A stretch of 64,000 nt of DNA from contig CM077167.1 in NCBI GenBank assembly GCA_039583875.1, positions 149,747,010 to 149,811,009 on the forward strand. Direction: 5' to 3'. This DNA is from Platanthera guangdongensis (lineage: Eukaryota > Streptophyta > Magnoliopsida > Asparagales > Orchidaceae). Positions within the stretch are counted from its first letter, which is position 1, and every line of letters begins with the position of its first letter. The position numbers and the translations under genes are program-made. Under the pieces are notes generated by a model. It saw nothing but the letters and a program-made list of their open reading frames with translations. It ran no database searches and was not told where the DNA came from. Positions 1 through 12,302 of the stretch are shown piece after piece.

Positions 1-981
1 TACATCTGCTTCAACTCAACTTCAGAAGGATTACATGAAAAAGATTGATGCTCTATATGATGAGCAAAGTTCTGAAAGTGATGAATTCAGGACTGATTCT
101 GATGACTCCTCTGCCACTATTGCCAGAAAGAGAAAGGCAAGGAGCAAAGCCATGAAAAGAGTACCTCCAGCCAAAGTCAATGACAATAATGACATTCCAT
201 ATTACATTCTTCATGACTGCCCCATAACTGAGCACTGGATGCGGTATTCAAAGAACCAACTTAAAGCCATGAAGAAAAAGAGAAAGTATGAAAAAGGATC
301 TTCCCAGTTTCATCACTCTCATCCTCCTCCACCACCTCCTCCTGATGCAGGTGCAGGTGGAAGCTCAGCTGCTCAACCCCTACTAAAAGCCAAACCTCCT
401 ATCAGCCTCATGCCAGATCTTATCATAGGGGAAGCCAGTACAGGGGTTCTCATTCTAGAAGAGGAAACTATAGAGGAAATCAAAGGGAAGTCTAGATTTA
501 TTCAAAAGGTTATTCAAGGCAACATCCTTACTCCAGGGAAGGACAAACCTCATCAGACACAACATCAGGTCCTTTTCCCTATAAGCTGAAGGAAGTAGTT
601 TCATCCAGGCCTCCTCAGGATAATCCATCCAATAGATATGAGCCACCAGTGCCCTTTGAAGATCCTGAAAATAATCCAACTGCTTGGACTGCCAGGATGA
701 AAGAGCTTGCTGCACTGGACCAAATTAAGAAAGCTAAAGAGCAAGGCAGAGTCTCTTCCAGCATCACTACATTATCTGAATAGAGAAAGAAAGAATTGGA
801 AAGATATGGCTCAAGCAAATTCTTTGATTCTGATAGGTATATGGAGCTTCATCCTGAAGCTGTGGTTCCAAGGCCCAAACAACAAACCTCTTTAGGTGCA
901 GCAGATGACACCAGATCCAAAAAGGAAGCTCTTAACCCCAATAGAGAAATCAAACTTATAAAGAGCAAGGAGAAGAAATAA
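1..981 (+). pseudogene. Post-pol ORF (ORF3) remnant of element A
   Basis: The C-terminal part of the third ORF of element A, placed just before the polypurine tract and 3' LTR. The first open stretch (35-589) is serine/aspartate-rich, then strongly basic (RKRKARSKAMK), then carries a run of seven prolines near position 330. The frame shifts near 570; the continuation (about 571-981) is hydrophilic and ends in a lysine-rich tail, with one in-frame stop near 781. No membrane segment or signal peptide is visible, so an envelope role is not supported. It does not obviously align with ORF3 of B or C by eye, although position and composition agree. Function unknown. Confidence 0.6.
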
Positions 982-1133
982 CTATGTAAGGTGACAATCA
1001 TCTTGACTTCTGATTTCTGTCTGGGATGATATATATCTGTGGTTCTGTTATGTCCTGCTTATTGCTTTTCTGTTTTGTTGCTTTGTATGTTGTTATTTAA
1101 TTTTTCCAAGTTCTGTAAATAGTAATCCTAACC

Positions 1134-1148
1134 CAAATAGGGGGAGAT
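1134..1148 (+). promoter_or_regulatory. Polypurine tract of element A
   Basis: AAATAGGGGGAGAT lies directly before the TG of the 3' LTR. This purine run primes plus-strand DNA synthesis. Elements B and C carry the same tract (with one G-to-A change in B), which ties the three elements together. Confidence 0.85.
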
Positions 1149-2687
1149 TGTTGGAACACCCTATTACTAATTTGGGTCAGGATCACTATGTCTATAGGAA
1201 ACCTGTTTTTGACCCCCTGTATAGATCTAAAGGTCAATTAGAATTGAGTCTAAGGGATAGTACTTAGGTTTGGAAGCTTCCCTCAAGACCAAGGATTTTC
1301 AGTTTGATACTAAGTCATATCGTCGAGCTCAGCACGACGAATCGTCGAACTCCAATCAACGATCATCTAGCTCATCTTCTACAGATCGTCGAACTCCATT
1401 CGACGATCGCTGAGCTCAACTTCAACAAATCATCGAACTCCATTCGACTATCTGCGAGCTCAGTTCGACGATCTTGACTCAGTATTGGTTCTCTATCTCT
1501 GAGCTCAGTTCGAAGATCTTTGAGCTCAGATCGACGATTTTTGTTACTGTCTAAAGTCCAAATCACTGAGCTCAGTTCGACGATAGCAGAGCTCAGTTCG
1601 ACGTTTTTCTGAAGACTTCAAGGATTCTAAAGATTCAAATTCAGGAGTTATTCAACAATTAATTCAGAAGATTTTTTAGCCGTTTTCATTTATTCTGGAC
1701 CAAGTTTCAAGGGATTATCAAGGAATGTTTCTTTGGGCTTTCCCCCAGAAGACATTTGCAATTAAAGATGCAATTAATGACAGGCTAACGGCTATTCTTG
1801 ACAGATGATGATTTTCTATTCAGTACCAGAGAATAAAATACAAGATTTTTGAATCTCTCCATCACTCAGAACACAGATCAGATAGAGACAACACAGACAA
1901 GAAGAACAAGAACAAAACATTCTCTGTCTCAAAGAATTCATACAAGAACACACACCAAAGGAGATCAACAAATATGAAATCTTTAGATCCCCTTTGCTTC
2001 AAGTGTTCAAGGCCAACATCTTTCAAAGACTCCAGACACTTAACATTTCAGTTGTTGCTGAAATCATCATTTGCTGGAAATCAACTTCTGAAGGCCTATC
2101 ACCCTACAGCAAAGCTTCATTTCCTGAACATCTCAAGAACTCAGGGGGAGCTTTGACAACATAAAATCCACATAGTCTTCTCAGCTGTTTTGAGAAAGAG
2201 AAGACTTCCATCACTCTCTCATCCCCATCTCTGTAAAGGGTTTCTCAAACTCCCTTCAAAAGTTTGAGCTTGGTTTTTGAGCACCTTGTCAAAAGCTCAT
2301 TGGTGGCAAGACACCTGATCAAAAAATCTGATTTGGTTTTTGAGCACCTTATCAAAAGCCCATTGGTGCCCAGGACACCTGATCAACTCATCCTGCAGTG
2401 GATTCCTACCTAGGGTGGTAGAAGAGTGGATGTACCCAAGTTTAGGGGAACCACTATAGCTCCTTGTGTCTCCTGGCTTGCTTGTCTTTATCTTTTGTTT
2501 CTGGCTGTGATTGTTTTGTGATTAGTTTAGATCTGTGATTAATTTCTGTTGTAGGTCATTTTGTGATTAGATTTAATAGTTGCTTCCCTGTTCACTCAGA
2601 TTACAACAATTGTTGTAAAAAGTTTTCAAGCACCATATACTCTATTCACCCCCCCTCTAGAGTATATCAGATCTAGCTGCACTTTCA
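1149..2687 (+). repeat. 3' LTR of element A (1539 bp)
   Basis: Begins TGTTGGAACACC after the polypurine tract and ends CACTTTCA. It corresponds to the reverse complement of the solo LTR at 13935-15527. The 5' third carries an array of GAGCTCAGTTCGACGATC-like units. Near the 3' end come a C-rich CACCCCCCC stretch and AGTATATCAG. No coding potential. Confidence 0.88.
1318..1610 (+). repeat. GAGCTC / TCGACGAT repeat array in A's LTR
   Basis: About ten irregular units mix GAGCTC (a palindrome) with TTCGACGAT or its complement ATCGTCGAA, at spacings of roughly 20-30 bp. The same array occurs in the solo LTR at about 15065-15360. It occupies the region upstream of where transcription would start, so a cis-regulatory role is inferred, not shown. 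Confidence 0.75.
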
Positions 2688-3027
2688 GACACAATCTGGC
2701 TTCTGGTGTCAACACAGTTGTTGTCGACAGAATTTCTGTGTGTCGACAAAAGTCCTGTGTGTTGACACAATCTGGCTTCTGGTGTCGACACAGTTGTTGT
2801 CGACAGAATTTCTGTGTGTCGACACAAGTCTTGTGTATCGACACAATCTGGCTTCTGGTGTCGACACAGTCTTTTTCAAGTGTCAACACTTGTACTTAGA
2901 AAATTTTCCTGCAATTCCTTAACCTGCACATTGAAACTCAACACACCATCAAATACACATTGATGAATATCATTGAGTAAAGTGAGTTTTCTCCAAATCA
3001 GGTACACATTTTCCAATATACTCAACA
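2688..3027 (-). repeat. 3' LTR fragment of element B
   Basis: The first 340 bp (in element direction) of B's 3' LTR. Positions 2893-3027 match the start of the 5' LTR at 15534-15667, and 2688-2885 carries GTGTCGACAC-type repeats. The rest of the LTR lies beyond element A, left of the window. Confidence 0.85.
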
Positions 3028-3043
3028 ATCTCCCTCTATTTGG
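3028..3043 (-). promoter_or_regulatory. Polypurine tract of element B
   Basis: On the minus strand the tract reads AAATAGAGGGAGAT and adjoins the LTR start TGTTGAG. It carries one G-to-A change compared with the tracts of A and C. Confidence 0.8.
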
Positions 3044-3289
3044 AGAAGTCATAACCCTTAATCAATGATATACATCACTTATAATAAAATATAGATTATG
3101 ATGTAAAAAAACATTATTTAAAAAGGGTAACGCATAGCCAGAATCAACATATTATATCAACTCAAAATTTGATAAAATGTGGTGAACATGAATTAGTGTA
3201 ATGTTTAATTGCAAGAATTGTTTAAAACAGAAGATTACATAGATTTTAAAACAAAAGATTACATAGTTCTAAAATCTAGTCAATCTATC

Positions 3290-6102
3290 CTAAGACTGAT
3301 CAGGCTCCTTGATTACAATGTCTTTGTCAGACTGAATCCTTGCTTGTACACTAGCTTCAGTGTCTTCAGCTGACTTCTTCCCTTTAAGGTCTTTCTTCTT
3401 GAGCTCTTCAACCTTAGTCTTTTGCCGTTCAAAATAATGATAAGCCTTTGGAAAGTACTTGCTTGACTTCACAGAAGTAGCAGGTATCTTCCCATCTTTG
3501 ATATCTCTCCTGAACTGATAGATGGCATCTTGCCTCTTCTGATACTTGCTCCATTCTTGTTCAGAGTACCACTTGCCTCTATCATGCATGTTATCTTTAA
3601 CATCTTGCTAGACAGTGAGAATGATATTCCTGAAAGTGGGACTTCATTTTTCAAAATCAGGCTTTAATTTAGTCTGCTCTCTAAACCTTTTCTTAGAAAG
3701 TTGAGCATCTTGCTCTCTTTTCAAGACTGCATCAGACATTTCAACTTTTTCAATAAAACATTCTAAACCTCCTTTGGAGGACTATACATTTGTTGAACCA
3801 CCTGCTGAATTCCCTCAAAATCAGAAGGGGGATAAATAATTTGAGCTACTTTTTGCTGAACCCCTTCATTATAAGCAGGTTGAATGCTTGACTCAACAGT
3901 ATTGTCATCATTACACAGGGGTGGATATCAAAGAGTTGCTCTGATAGCATTAGTTATCCATTTAGCATGATCAGAGCCTGCAGTGACTAATAATCTCTTT
4001 CCCTTTATAACTTCTCTTTCAACATGGTCTCTTAAATCATCCTTTTGAAATCTGACCTGATCAGCTAGATAATTTGTGCCTTCTTTATAAAAAGACCTGA
4101 ATTTCAGCAGTTGATCAGCAATGACCTTTTGTGAGGCTTGGATAGCTGTGTGAACATTAGCCAAATCTGCTTTGAGTTGTTTATCAAACACAGACTTTTC
4201 TTTAATCATGTTGTCAGTGAAAGCAGTGACATTATTCTTAAGTTCTGTGACAATAACATTATGAGATTCTGTTAAATTGTCATTCATTCTTATTTGGTTT
4301 TTTAGAACATAGCCTGGTTTTACTGCAATATCATCTATCTGTGTCTTGACCTCTTGTTGTTGTTTGGCCAAGAATACTACAACATTACCTCCCTTATGGA
4401 AGCAATCTGTCATCTCCTTCTTATGCAAGTTTACTTCAAATCTGATAGATTTAATGTCCCGGGCTAGCTGGAATTGTAATTCTTTATGACTTTCATCAAC
4501 ATATTTTTCAAGAGCTAGTCTTTGCTCATCCATCTTAACTTGCATGGCTACCAACAGTGAACTGAAGTCAACTGCTGGAGCTGGTGGTTGAGAGACAGTT
4601 TGCAAGGCTTTCTTATAGCCTGAGCTCTTTTTTCTGAGGACCATTAGTTTCCTCTTCTTTGCTTTGGAGACTTCTTCATCATTAGAAGCAGATGAGCTTT
4701 CTATGTCCACTGTTTCTTTTGGACTAGAGGGCAGCTCCTTCTCAGTCCTTGGCAGATCCCCCTCAGTCCTTTGCAGCTCCCCCTCAGTCCTTTCCTCCTG
4801 TATGTCAGGAAATAATTCTTCAAGAGTAAACTCTTGCTGCATTTGAACAGAAGGAATATCTTTCCCTTGTGTAGTAGATGGAGCAACATCAAATTCAGAT
4901 GTGTCCACCATTGTAATGTCTTGTGCTGGGACATTGTCTTGGTTAGTCTGTTCAACATCAGTCAGATGCACAGTTAGTGTATCAGGCTCAGTATCTATTG
5001 CAGCTTGATTAATATCATGTATTACCTCAAGTATAGTTTGAGTGCCTGTTTCACTCTCTAATGCAGCTAGTTGGACATTTGGCTCTTTCTCATGAGCATC
5101 CTCTGAAGTAGATGTTACTTATGGAGCTTGAACTGGAGAAAGCTCACTAGATCCCCCTTGATGAGACGCTTCTTGGATCTATTCCACCTAGATGGTGCTT
5201 TCAGGAATCTGCTCCCCCTGCACCTGAGCATCAGTTACAGTCTCTAGAGCAAGTGATTTCCTAGCAGTCTCTAGTTCTTCTTCATCTGAACTGAAGATCA
5301 CTTCTTCTTCTGAATCACTGGATGATTCAGCTGTCTTGCGGGTTGGTTTCTTCTTTTGCTGTGTCTGTTTTGTTTGTTTCTGTGGAGTAGAAACATCCTT
5401 GGTTAGGACCATTTCCCATCTTGACAGTATTCTCAAATCCATTCTTCTCATATGATTGATCTTGGATCCTGCAGTCATATTCATTACTTCTGGGATATTC
5501 TCAACCAGATATAAGCTCAGTATTCTTCCCAGGTTGGGTTTCTTAAGACTTTCTTTGATCTTGTCAAATATAACAGCAGACCAATTTGTTTTGACCTTGA
5601 ATATAACTCTGGTCATTAGGTTGAACATATAGGCAGAAATCCTATCATGTTCTCCTGATTTGCACAGAATGACTTTTCCTATAATTTCAGAAAGAAATTT
5701 TCCTTGGGAGTTCATTCCCTTTCTGTGCAGAGAAGATCCAATTTTGGTAGTGGGATCCAGGCCACACCATTGGAGAGCTTCCTTTGTCATAGAAAATGCT
5801 ATTTCATCTTCATCTTTAATCCGGGGAAGTTGTAGTATCTTCCTTAAACTCTTCTGCGTGAGTTTGACCTTGATTCCTTGAACTGATGACTTAATTTTCT
5901 GGCCCGTTGAATCCATTGATGCTGCTGCGTAGAATTCAAGAACCTCCTTCTTCCATATTTTGGTAGGTTCTAAGACCAAGAATTCCAATCCATTCTCTGT
6001 GATTAGGGTAATCACTGCCTTGATGTCTGGTGTTGCACTCTCAAACGCATCGCGAACGAGTTCATAGCCCTCGTTGATGTTGTCTTCTAGTTTTGGAGCC
6101 AT
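3290..6102 (-). pseudogene. ORF3 (post-pol gene) of element B
   Basis: A third gene of about 930 codons. The start (ATG at 6102-6100) is chosen because it aligns with the ATG of C's ORF3 (MTPKLEEN versus MAPKLEDN) and lies about 110 bp after a TATA box. The N-terminal ~200 residues contain IWKKEVLEFY near residue 50 and resemble, from memory, the 'putative plant transposon protein' domain. Next come an acidic low-complexity stretch, a basic KKRKLMVLRKK nuclear-type signal (near 4640), long helical segments with DEQRLALEKY, and a Lys-rich tail (KKKDLKGKK). No signal peptide or membrane span is seen. Stops occur near 5190, 5120 and 3928, with a frame change near 3600. A role in nuclear or chromatin interaction is inference. 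Confidence 0.75.
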
Positions 6103-6590
6103 TAGGGATGAGAGAGAGTAAGAAGGAGAAGAAGAAGGTGAAGGTTTGTCGACACAAAGGTTTGGTCTCGAAAAATTTGAGAGCGTAGTCGACAAGATTT
6201 GTTTCCACCTATTTATATGTTTCGAAACAAAGAAGGTCAAAAGGCGGGTGAAAATTTGCTTGATGAGTCGACACTGTTGAGATGGTGTCGACACAGACTT
6301 CTGAGGTCTCGACAGAGAAGTTCAACACTATGTGTCGACACAGATTGCGATGTGTCGACACATACATCCTTAATAGTCGACACTTATATCTACGTGTAAA
6401 CACAGACGACTGTTTGTGTCGACACCAACATCTATGCGTGAGAAAAACTATGTATCGACACCAACTTCTGAGTGTCGACACAACTTCCTTGATGTGTCGA
6501 CACAATTTTCCTTATGTGTCAACACCAACTACAAAGTGTTGACACATATTTCTTTTTGTGTCGACACAAAATTACTTAGTCATTTTTACT
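6103..6590 (-). promoter_or_regulatory. Putative internal promoter of B: palindrome array plus TATA box
   Basis: Between the end of pol (6594) and the ORF3 ATG (6102) lie seven exact GTGTCGACAC palindromes (about 6290-6570) and several one-base variants. They are followed, in the minus direction, by TATAAATAG (complement at 6210-6218), about 110 bp before the ATG. The layout matches element C at 28173-28626 and mirrors the LTR promoter, where the same palindrome array precedes TATATAAAG. Interpretation as a second promoter is inference from this conserved arrangement. Confidence 0.6.
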
Positions 6591-6593
6591 AGT

Positions 6594-8120
6594 TTATTCC
6601 AGGTTTAACATTACTAATTCAATTTTAAAATGATTGAACTTGGTTTCATCTAGTGGTTTAGTGAACATGTCAGCAATTTGATCATCAGTATTGACAAATT
6701 CTAAACTGATGTCTTCTTTTTCAACATGATCTCTAATGAAATGAAACCTAATTTTTATATTCTTAGTTCTGCTATGTGAAACAAGATTTTTAGTAATAGA
6801 AATGACACTAGTAGAATCACAATACAATGAAGTTCTACTTACCTTGATGTCATAGTATTCAAGTTGATGTTGTAACCATAATAGCTGAGCACATCAATTG
6901 CCTGCAGCTACATATTCTGACTCGGCAGTGGATATAGCCACACTTGTTTGCTTTTTGATGCTCCATGACAACAATCTTCCACCTAGAAACTGACATGTGT
7001 CAGTGGTACTTTTTCTATCTTCTTTGCAGCATACAAAGTCTGCATCTGAAAATCTTGTTAGTAGAAAATCTCTATTATTAGGGTACCAAAGACCAAGATT
7101 TGGTGTTCCCTTAAGATATCTCAAAAGTCTTTTAACTGCAGTATAATGAGATTCTTTAGGGCTTACTTGATACCTAACACAAACACATGTAGCATACATG
7201 ATGTCTGGTCTACTAGCAGTTAAGTAATAAAGGAAGCCAATTATCCATCTATACAAAGATTCATCTACAGGTTTTCCTGCATCATCTTTGCCTATAGGCA
7301 TACTTGACCCCATTGGAGTTCTCATGGTGGAGGATGACTCCATACCATATTTCTTAATTAACTCCTTAGTGAACTTAGACTGTGATATGAACAAGCCATC
7401 ATCAGTCCGTCTAACTTGGAGTCCCAAGAAGAATTTCAGCTCACTCATGCTGTTCATCCCAAACTTCTCTTGCATAAGTTTGGTAAACTTCCTACAAAGG
7501 TTGTTTTCAGTTGAACCAAATATAATGTCATCAACATATATCTGCACTAGGATGATCTTGCTTTTTGATTCACTTAGGAATAGAGTTTTGTCTATTTTTC
7601 CCCTTGAGAATTTGTTCTCAGTGAGAAAGGTAGACAATGTTTCATACCAAGCCCTTGTGGCTTGTTTCAAACCATATAGAGCTTTCTTAAGCCTATAAAC
7701 AAAATTAGGATAATGAGGATCTACAAAACCTGAGGGTTATTTTACATAGACTTTTTCTTTTAAGTCACCATTCAAAAATACTGACTTTACATTCATTTGG
7801 AATACCTTGAACCTCTGTTAAGCTGCATAAGCAAGGAATAGCCTTATTGCTTCCAACCTTGCCACTGGGGCAAATGTCTGATCAAAGTTTATTCCTTCTT
7901 CCTGCTTGTAGCCTTTAGCTACCAGTCTTGCTTTGTTCTTGATTATGATGTCATTTTCATCTAGCTTGTTCCTGTAGATCCACTTAGTCCCTATGACATT
8001 GTGATTCTTTGGTTTAGGAACAAACTTCAAGACTTTGCATCTTCTGAATTGATTCAACTCCTCTTGCATGACATCAATCCAGTTTGGGTCTTGTATGGCC
8101 TCTTCAAATTTCTTGGTTTC
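6594..8120 (-). pseudogene. Reverse transcriptase-RNase H of element B
   Basis: The C-terminal part of the copia polyprotein. Visible are the RT start ([13 protein letters not shown]), [14 protein letters not shown], the catalytic YVDD box (near 7540), the post-RT block ASRPDIMYATC, and RNase H (STAESEYVAAGN, then DSTSVISITKN and ADMFTKPLDE). All pieces lie in one minus frame, interrupted by stops (around 7810, 7740, 6890 and 6830). YVDD is intact, but the enzyme cannot be made in full. It shares the frame with gag and integrase. Confidence 0.88.
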
Positions 8121-9889
8121 CATTTGGGACAGAAAACCTGAGCAAAGGATTGTGTTCATGTTCTTGCTTCTGGTTTGAACACCATGTCTTGGATCACCAA
8201 TAATTTGGTGTGCTGGATGATCCTTTAGATGTCTTATTGCTGGTGGAAATCTATCTACACCTTGATTTTCTCCAATCACCCCACCATGCTGTACTTCAAT
8301 GTCTTCATCATGAGCTTGTGGGTTTTGTACTCCCCCTGTACAGCATTCGTCATTTTTTTCATCCTGCCTTGCAGGTTGGTCTTCATTAATGGTTAGCTTG
8401 TCCATCTTTTCCTTCAAACCTGTAGAGCTACAAGAAATACTAGACTGCTCACAGTTGATTAGTTCAGTTTCATCAAAGATTATATGAACAGATTCTTCTA
8501 CAACTTGAGTAGTTAAGTTATAGAACCTGTAAGGTCTACTGCTATTGTTGTACTCAAGAAATATCTCTTCTTGGGATTTGACAGCAAACTTAGTTAAATA
8601 AGATTTGTCATTGTTAAGTACATAACACTTGCTACCAAAGATCATGAAATAAGATATATTTTGTTTTCTGCCTTTCATAATCTCATAGGATGTCTTTTTG
8701 TGGCTTTTGGTGATGGAAGCTTTATTGAGAACATGACATGCATTGTTTACTGCCTCAGCCCAGAAATATTCTGGGAGAGAAGTGTCACTTAGTAGTGTTC
8801 TACCAGCCTCAATAAGAGTCCTATTCTTTCTTTCAGCAATACCATTTTGCTGGGGTGTTTTAGGTGAGGAGAACTCTTGATGAATCCCTAGTTCTTCACA
8901 AAATCTTGTCATGCATTCAGACTGAAATTCAGTCTCATGGTCACTTCTGATTTTGACCACTGAATTGTCAAGTTCATTCTTAATTTTCCTAACAAAATTA
9001 TGGAAGACACTAAGGGTTTCAGATTTCTGCCTCAGGAAGAAAACTCATGTAAATCTAGAATAGTCATCCACAACCACAAGTGTATAGACTTTCCTACCTA
9101 GACTATGAACTGACATAGGACCAAATAGATCCATATGCATGAGGTACAAACATCTCACAGAATTTTTGGTATCATGTCCATGAAAAGAGGTCTTGGTCTG
9201 TTTGCTCTTTTGGCAAGCTGAACATACACCCTCTTTAATGCACTTGACTTGGGGACTATTCCTCACTAACTCCATGTTGTAGAGTTGGCCTATTGACTTA
9301 TAGTTCAGGTGAGTCAGCCTCTTATACCATTTGACACAATGAGAAGCTTTCTCATTTGCAACTAGACAGATAGGAAAGTTCCTATTCTCACAATCAAAGT
9401 TGAGACAATAAACATTTCCTTTCCTATATTCTGACAAGATAACCTCTTGATCACTTGTCCTCCTAATTTGACACTCATTCTTAATAAATGAAGTGTCATA
9501 ACCAAGATCACTCAGTTGGCTTATGCTTATTAGGTTATGTTTCAGACCTTTCACATAAGTCACTTGGGTGATGGTGATAGAACTATTGGAAATATTACCA
9601 AACCCTTTAATGATCTACTTTTTAGATCCACCAAAGATCACTTTGGGTCCATTTTCTATGGGAGTGTAGTCCTTCAGCATCCTTCTTGTTCCAGTTATGT
9701 GCCTGGAACATTCACCGTACAAGTATCATATTGGGGCATGGCCACTTGGACTCACCTGCATCAAATAAAATTACTTAACCTTAGAACACCAATAATTATT
9801 GGGTTCTAGGTTCAGGTTAGACTGAAACTGAACATGTCTGCATGCAGCCTTTCTAACTAATAAGCTGGCATTTTTCCTGACACTGGTGT
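8121..9889 (-). pseudogene. Protease-integrase of element B
   Basis: Follows gag in the same frame. The protease site is damaged: where element C has WYLDSGCSRH, B reads YLYGECSRH (near 9715-9690), losing the catalytic Asp. The integrase zinc-binding N-terminus is partly lost (KWYKRLTHLNY; C has KWHKRLTHLNY), while CSACQKSKQTK is kept. The core shows [17 protein letters not shown] and [17 protein letters not shown], so the D,D,E residues are present. A variable linker with Lys/Asp-rich sequence joins it to RT. Stops lie near 9045 and 9640. Integrase would insert the cDNA into host DNA. Confidence 0.83.
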
Positions 9890-12047
9890 TGTGCCAATAA
9901 TCTATGACATAATGACCCACCTTGTCACAGCACCAACATTAATATCTATTGTATCTTCTTTTAAGTACATCCTTAATAACATTGCTGTCATCAGACCTTA
10001 AAACTGTAGGTACAGTGGTCCTTTTCTTGTGTGCTGGAGCTGGTGCATCAAACATTAATGATTCATGTAGATCATAGTGTGTTTGTTTAAGGGCTGCCCT
10101 ATTAGCATTTGCACTCTTGTCATTCTGATCACCAAGCTTACTGTGACCATGTGTGATGTCATGATCATATCTTTTAGTTAGCTGCATCACTCTATTGAAA
10201 GAAATAGGGGGTTTGAAGACTAGTGGCTGAACTTGGGCTTTGTCTTTTCTTTTGGAATTAGTTGCCCTAGTACTTCCCTTAAATCCTAATCATGTCTTAC
10301 CTTTTTGAGGGATGAAGTCATCAATTAAGGGTAAAACTGATTTTGCCTTTGAGAATTTAGCTACAAGATCCTTCTCTTTCTGAAGTCTGGCCTCCAGACT
10401 TTTAATTTGATCGTTTTTGAATGTAATTGTACCAATCTGAATAAAAGTTATATTTTTTAGTTTGGCAACTTCATTCATCTTCAGATCCAGCAAATTTTCT
10501 GAATCTGATGCAGCCAACTTAAGTGATGCAATTTCCTTAGCCTGGTTTTTGACAAGGTTTCTGCTTCTCTTAAGTGCATGCAACAAATCACCATATTCAT
10601 CAATAAGTTGATGGACATCCCCTTCAGATTCAGAACCATCCACATTTCTTGATGCAGATGCTTCTAATTCTGATCCTGTATAATAATTAGAACCTGAAGA
10701 TAGGTTGTTTACCTTACTTGGACCAGGCTGATCCTGACACTGATCTTCCTCAGTCAAAGCCATCAGCTCTCTGCAATTATAATCTTCTGTCCCATTTATA
10801 GAGTCCAGCATTTGCAAGAACACAGATTATACTGAATCCTCTTCAGTAGTGAACAATCTTATATAGGATTCAGCTTCTGTCTCTTCTCCTGAATCTGATG
10901 ATGAGGATTCCGTCCAACTCTTCTGCTTTTGGGATAAAAAAGACCTTTCCTTCTTGCCCTTATTTTGTTGCTTCTTTTTATCTTTAGAATCCTTTCTTTT
11001 ATCAGGACAATCAGCTATGACATGTCCTGGCCTGTTGCAACAATAGCAAACAATTTTATAGGAAGTTTGTTTACTGGGATTAGAGCTATACCTGTCATCT
11101 TTAGATGTTTTCTTCTTCTTGTAATAGTCATCCTTGGATAGAGATGAAGATGGATTTGTTCTCCATTTCTTCTTCTCCATGAACCTTTGAAACTGCCTTG
11201 TGAAGACAACAAAGTCTTCATCAGAATTGTGGCTGTCTGAAGTGTTGATGTCAGTATTTTCAAATTCAACTTCAGCCATTTTCCTGGGAGGTGAAGGTGA
11301 CTTTCTCTTGCCCTTTCTTGTGTCTTAAGCCTTGAAGGCAACTGGCTTCTCTTTATACTCAGACGTATTATTTTTCTCCTCCTCCTTTCTGGCAGTGAGC
11401 TACATCTCATATGATAATAATTTTTCAAATAAGGTTGGTGGAGGTGTATCTGCAAGCCTGGCCACCTCTCTGACGGCACATATTTTAGTATCTCAATCCT
11501 TGGTCAGAGATCTTAGAAACTTGTCATTTAATTCATAAGCGCTAAAGACTGGTTCATAGGTCATTAGCTCATTTACAATTCTAAAGAATTTCTTATAGCA
11601 TTCAGCTATGCTATCTGTCTTAGCTTGTCTAAAACTTTCATACTCTTGATTTAACATAGACTTTTTATCCTCTCTCACTTCTTCTATTCCCTCCATGTAG
11701 ACAATCAAGATGTCTCACATCTCTTTGGAGGTTTTGCAATGGACCAGATTTTGGAATGTAGAGTCATCTATGACACTCACAATTATGTTCTATGTCCTAT
11801 TGTCTAAGGTTGCTAGAATGATCTCTTCCTTAGTCATTTCTGAATAACTTTTTGGAGTCTTGAGATTAGCATCAAGAATTGATATATTCATAGGAATGAA
11901 TGACCCTTCTAGGAATGTGATATAAATTCTTGGATCAGATGTTTTCATGAATAATCTGACCCTCTCTTTCCATATGCCAAAATTCTCTTTCCTACAGATA
12001 GGGAGTTTCATGGATTCAAGTTCCTTATGATTCTCACCTGAACTCAT
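9890..12047 (-). pseudogene. gag of element B
   Basis: Structural capsid gene starting at ATG 12047 (MSSGENHKELESM), 62 bp after the PBS. The capsid part (KERVRLFMKTSDPRIY, then LNQEYESFRQAKTDSI) is followed by an acidic serine-rich stretch and a first CCHC knuckle (CYCCNRPGHVIADC, near 11035). A coiled-coil segment follows (LIDEYGDLLHALKRSR), then a second knuckle (CWCCDKVGHYVIDY, near 9920) whose last Cys has become Tyr. At least six in-frame stops occur and no net frameshift. Two knuckles flanking a coiled coil match element C and are typical of long Sirevirus-type gags. Confidence 0.85.
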
Positions 12048-12108
12048 TCTGTCTAATTGATAACTGCCTTGGAGATCAACTCAGACTGTTAAGTCTATTC
12101 TTGAGTAA

Positions 12109-12124
12109 CCTGACTCTTATACCA
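12109..12124 (-). promoter_or_regulatory. Primer-binding site of element B
   Basis: The minus strand reads TGGTATAAGAGTCAGG two bases after the LTR end. It is a decayed form of TGGTATCAGAGCCAGG in element C, complementary to the 3' end of initiator-Met tRNA. Confidence 0.85.
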
Positions 12125-12302
12125 CTTGAAAGAATTGGTTTCAAGATGTTCTAAACACCTAGATGGGGGGTGAATAGGTTCAATTCTTTTTTATTATTTA
12201 GTCAGATAAGTTTATCAAATTATACAACCTATGCAATATTTATCACAACACAGATTATAACATACACAGTCAACACGACACAACAACGGATTTATAGTGG
12301 TT

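Larger units (their letters stand above)
1..2687 (+). mobile_element. Copia (Sirevirus-like) element A, 3' part with 3' LTR
   Basis: The 3' end of a Ty1/copia element whose 5' part lies left of the window. In order it shows the end of a post-pol ORF, a short untranslated stretch, a polypurine tract and a full 3' LTR beginning TGTTGG and ending CACTTTCA. The same LTR occurs as a reverse-strand solo copy at 13935-15527. It is directly followed by GACAC, the right half of a GTGTCGACAC palindrome in the 3' LTR of element B, so A is nested in B. The expected left-hand GACAC target duplicate is outside the window. The lineage is inferred from the PPT shared with B and C and from the LTR end (TTCACCCCCCTCT). 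Confidence 0.85.

Noticed and set aside
6199..6542. Open frames of 60-100 codons across the GTGTCGACAC arrays on both strands (also at 13546-13950, 21102-21877, 31781-32509, 55242-55481)
   Set aside because: They only translate the repeat (CRH, VDT, STQ words), lack conservation as proteins and overlap on both strands.
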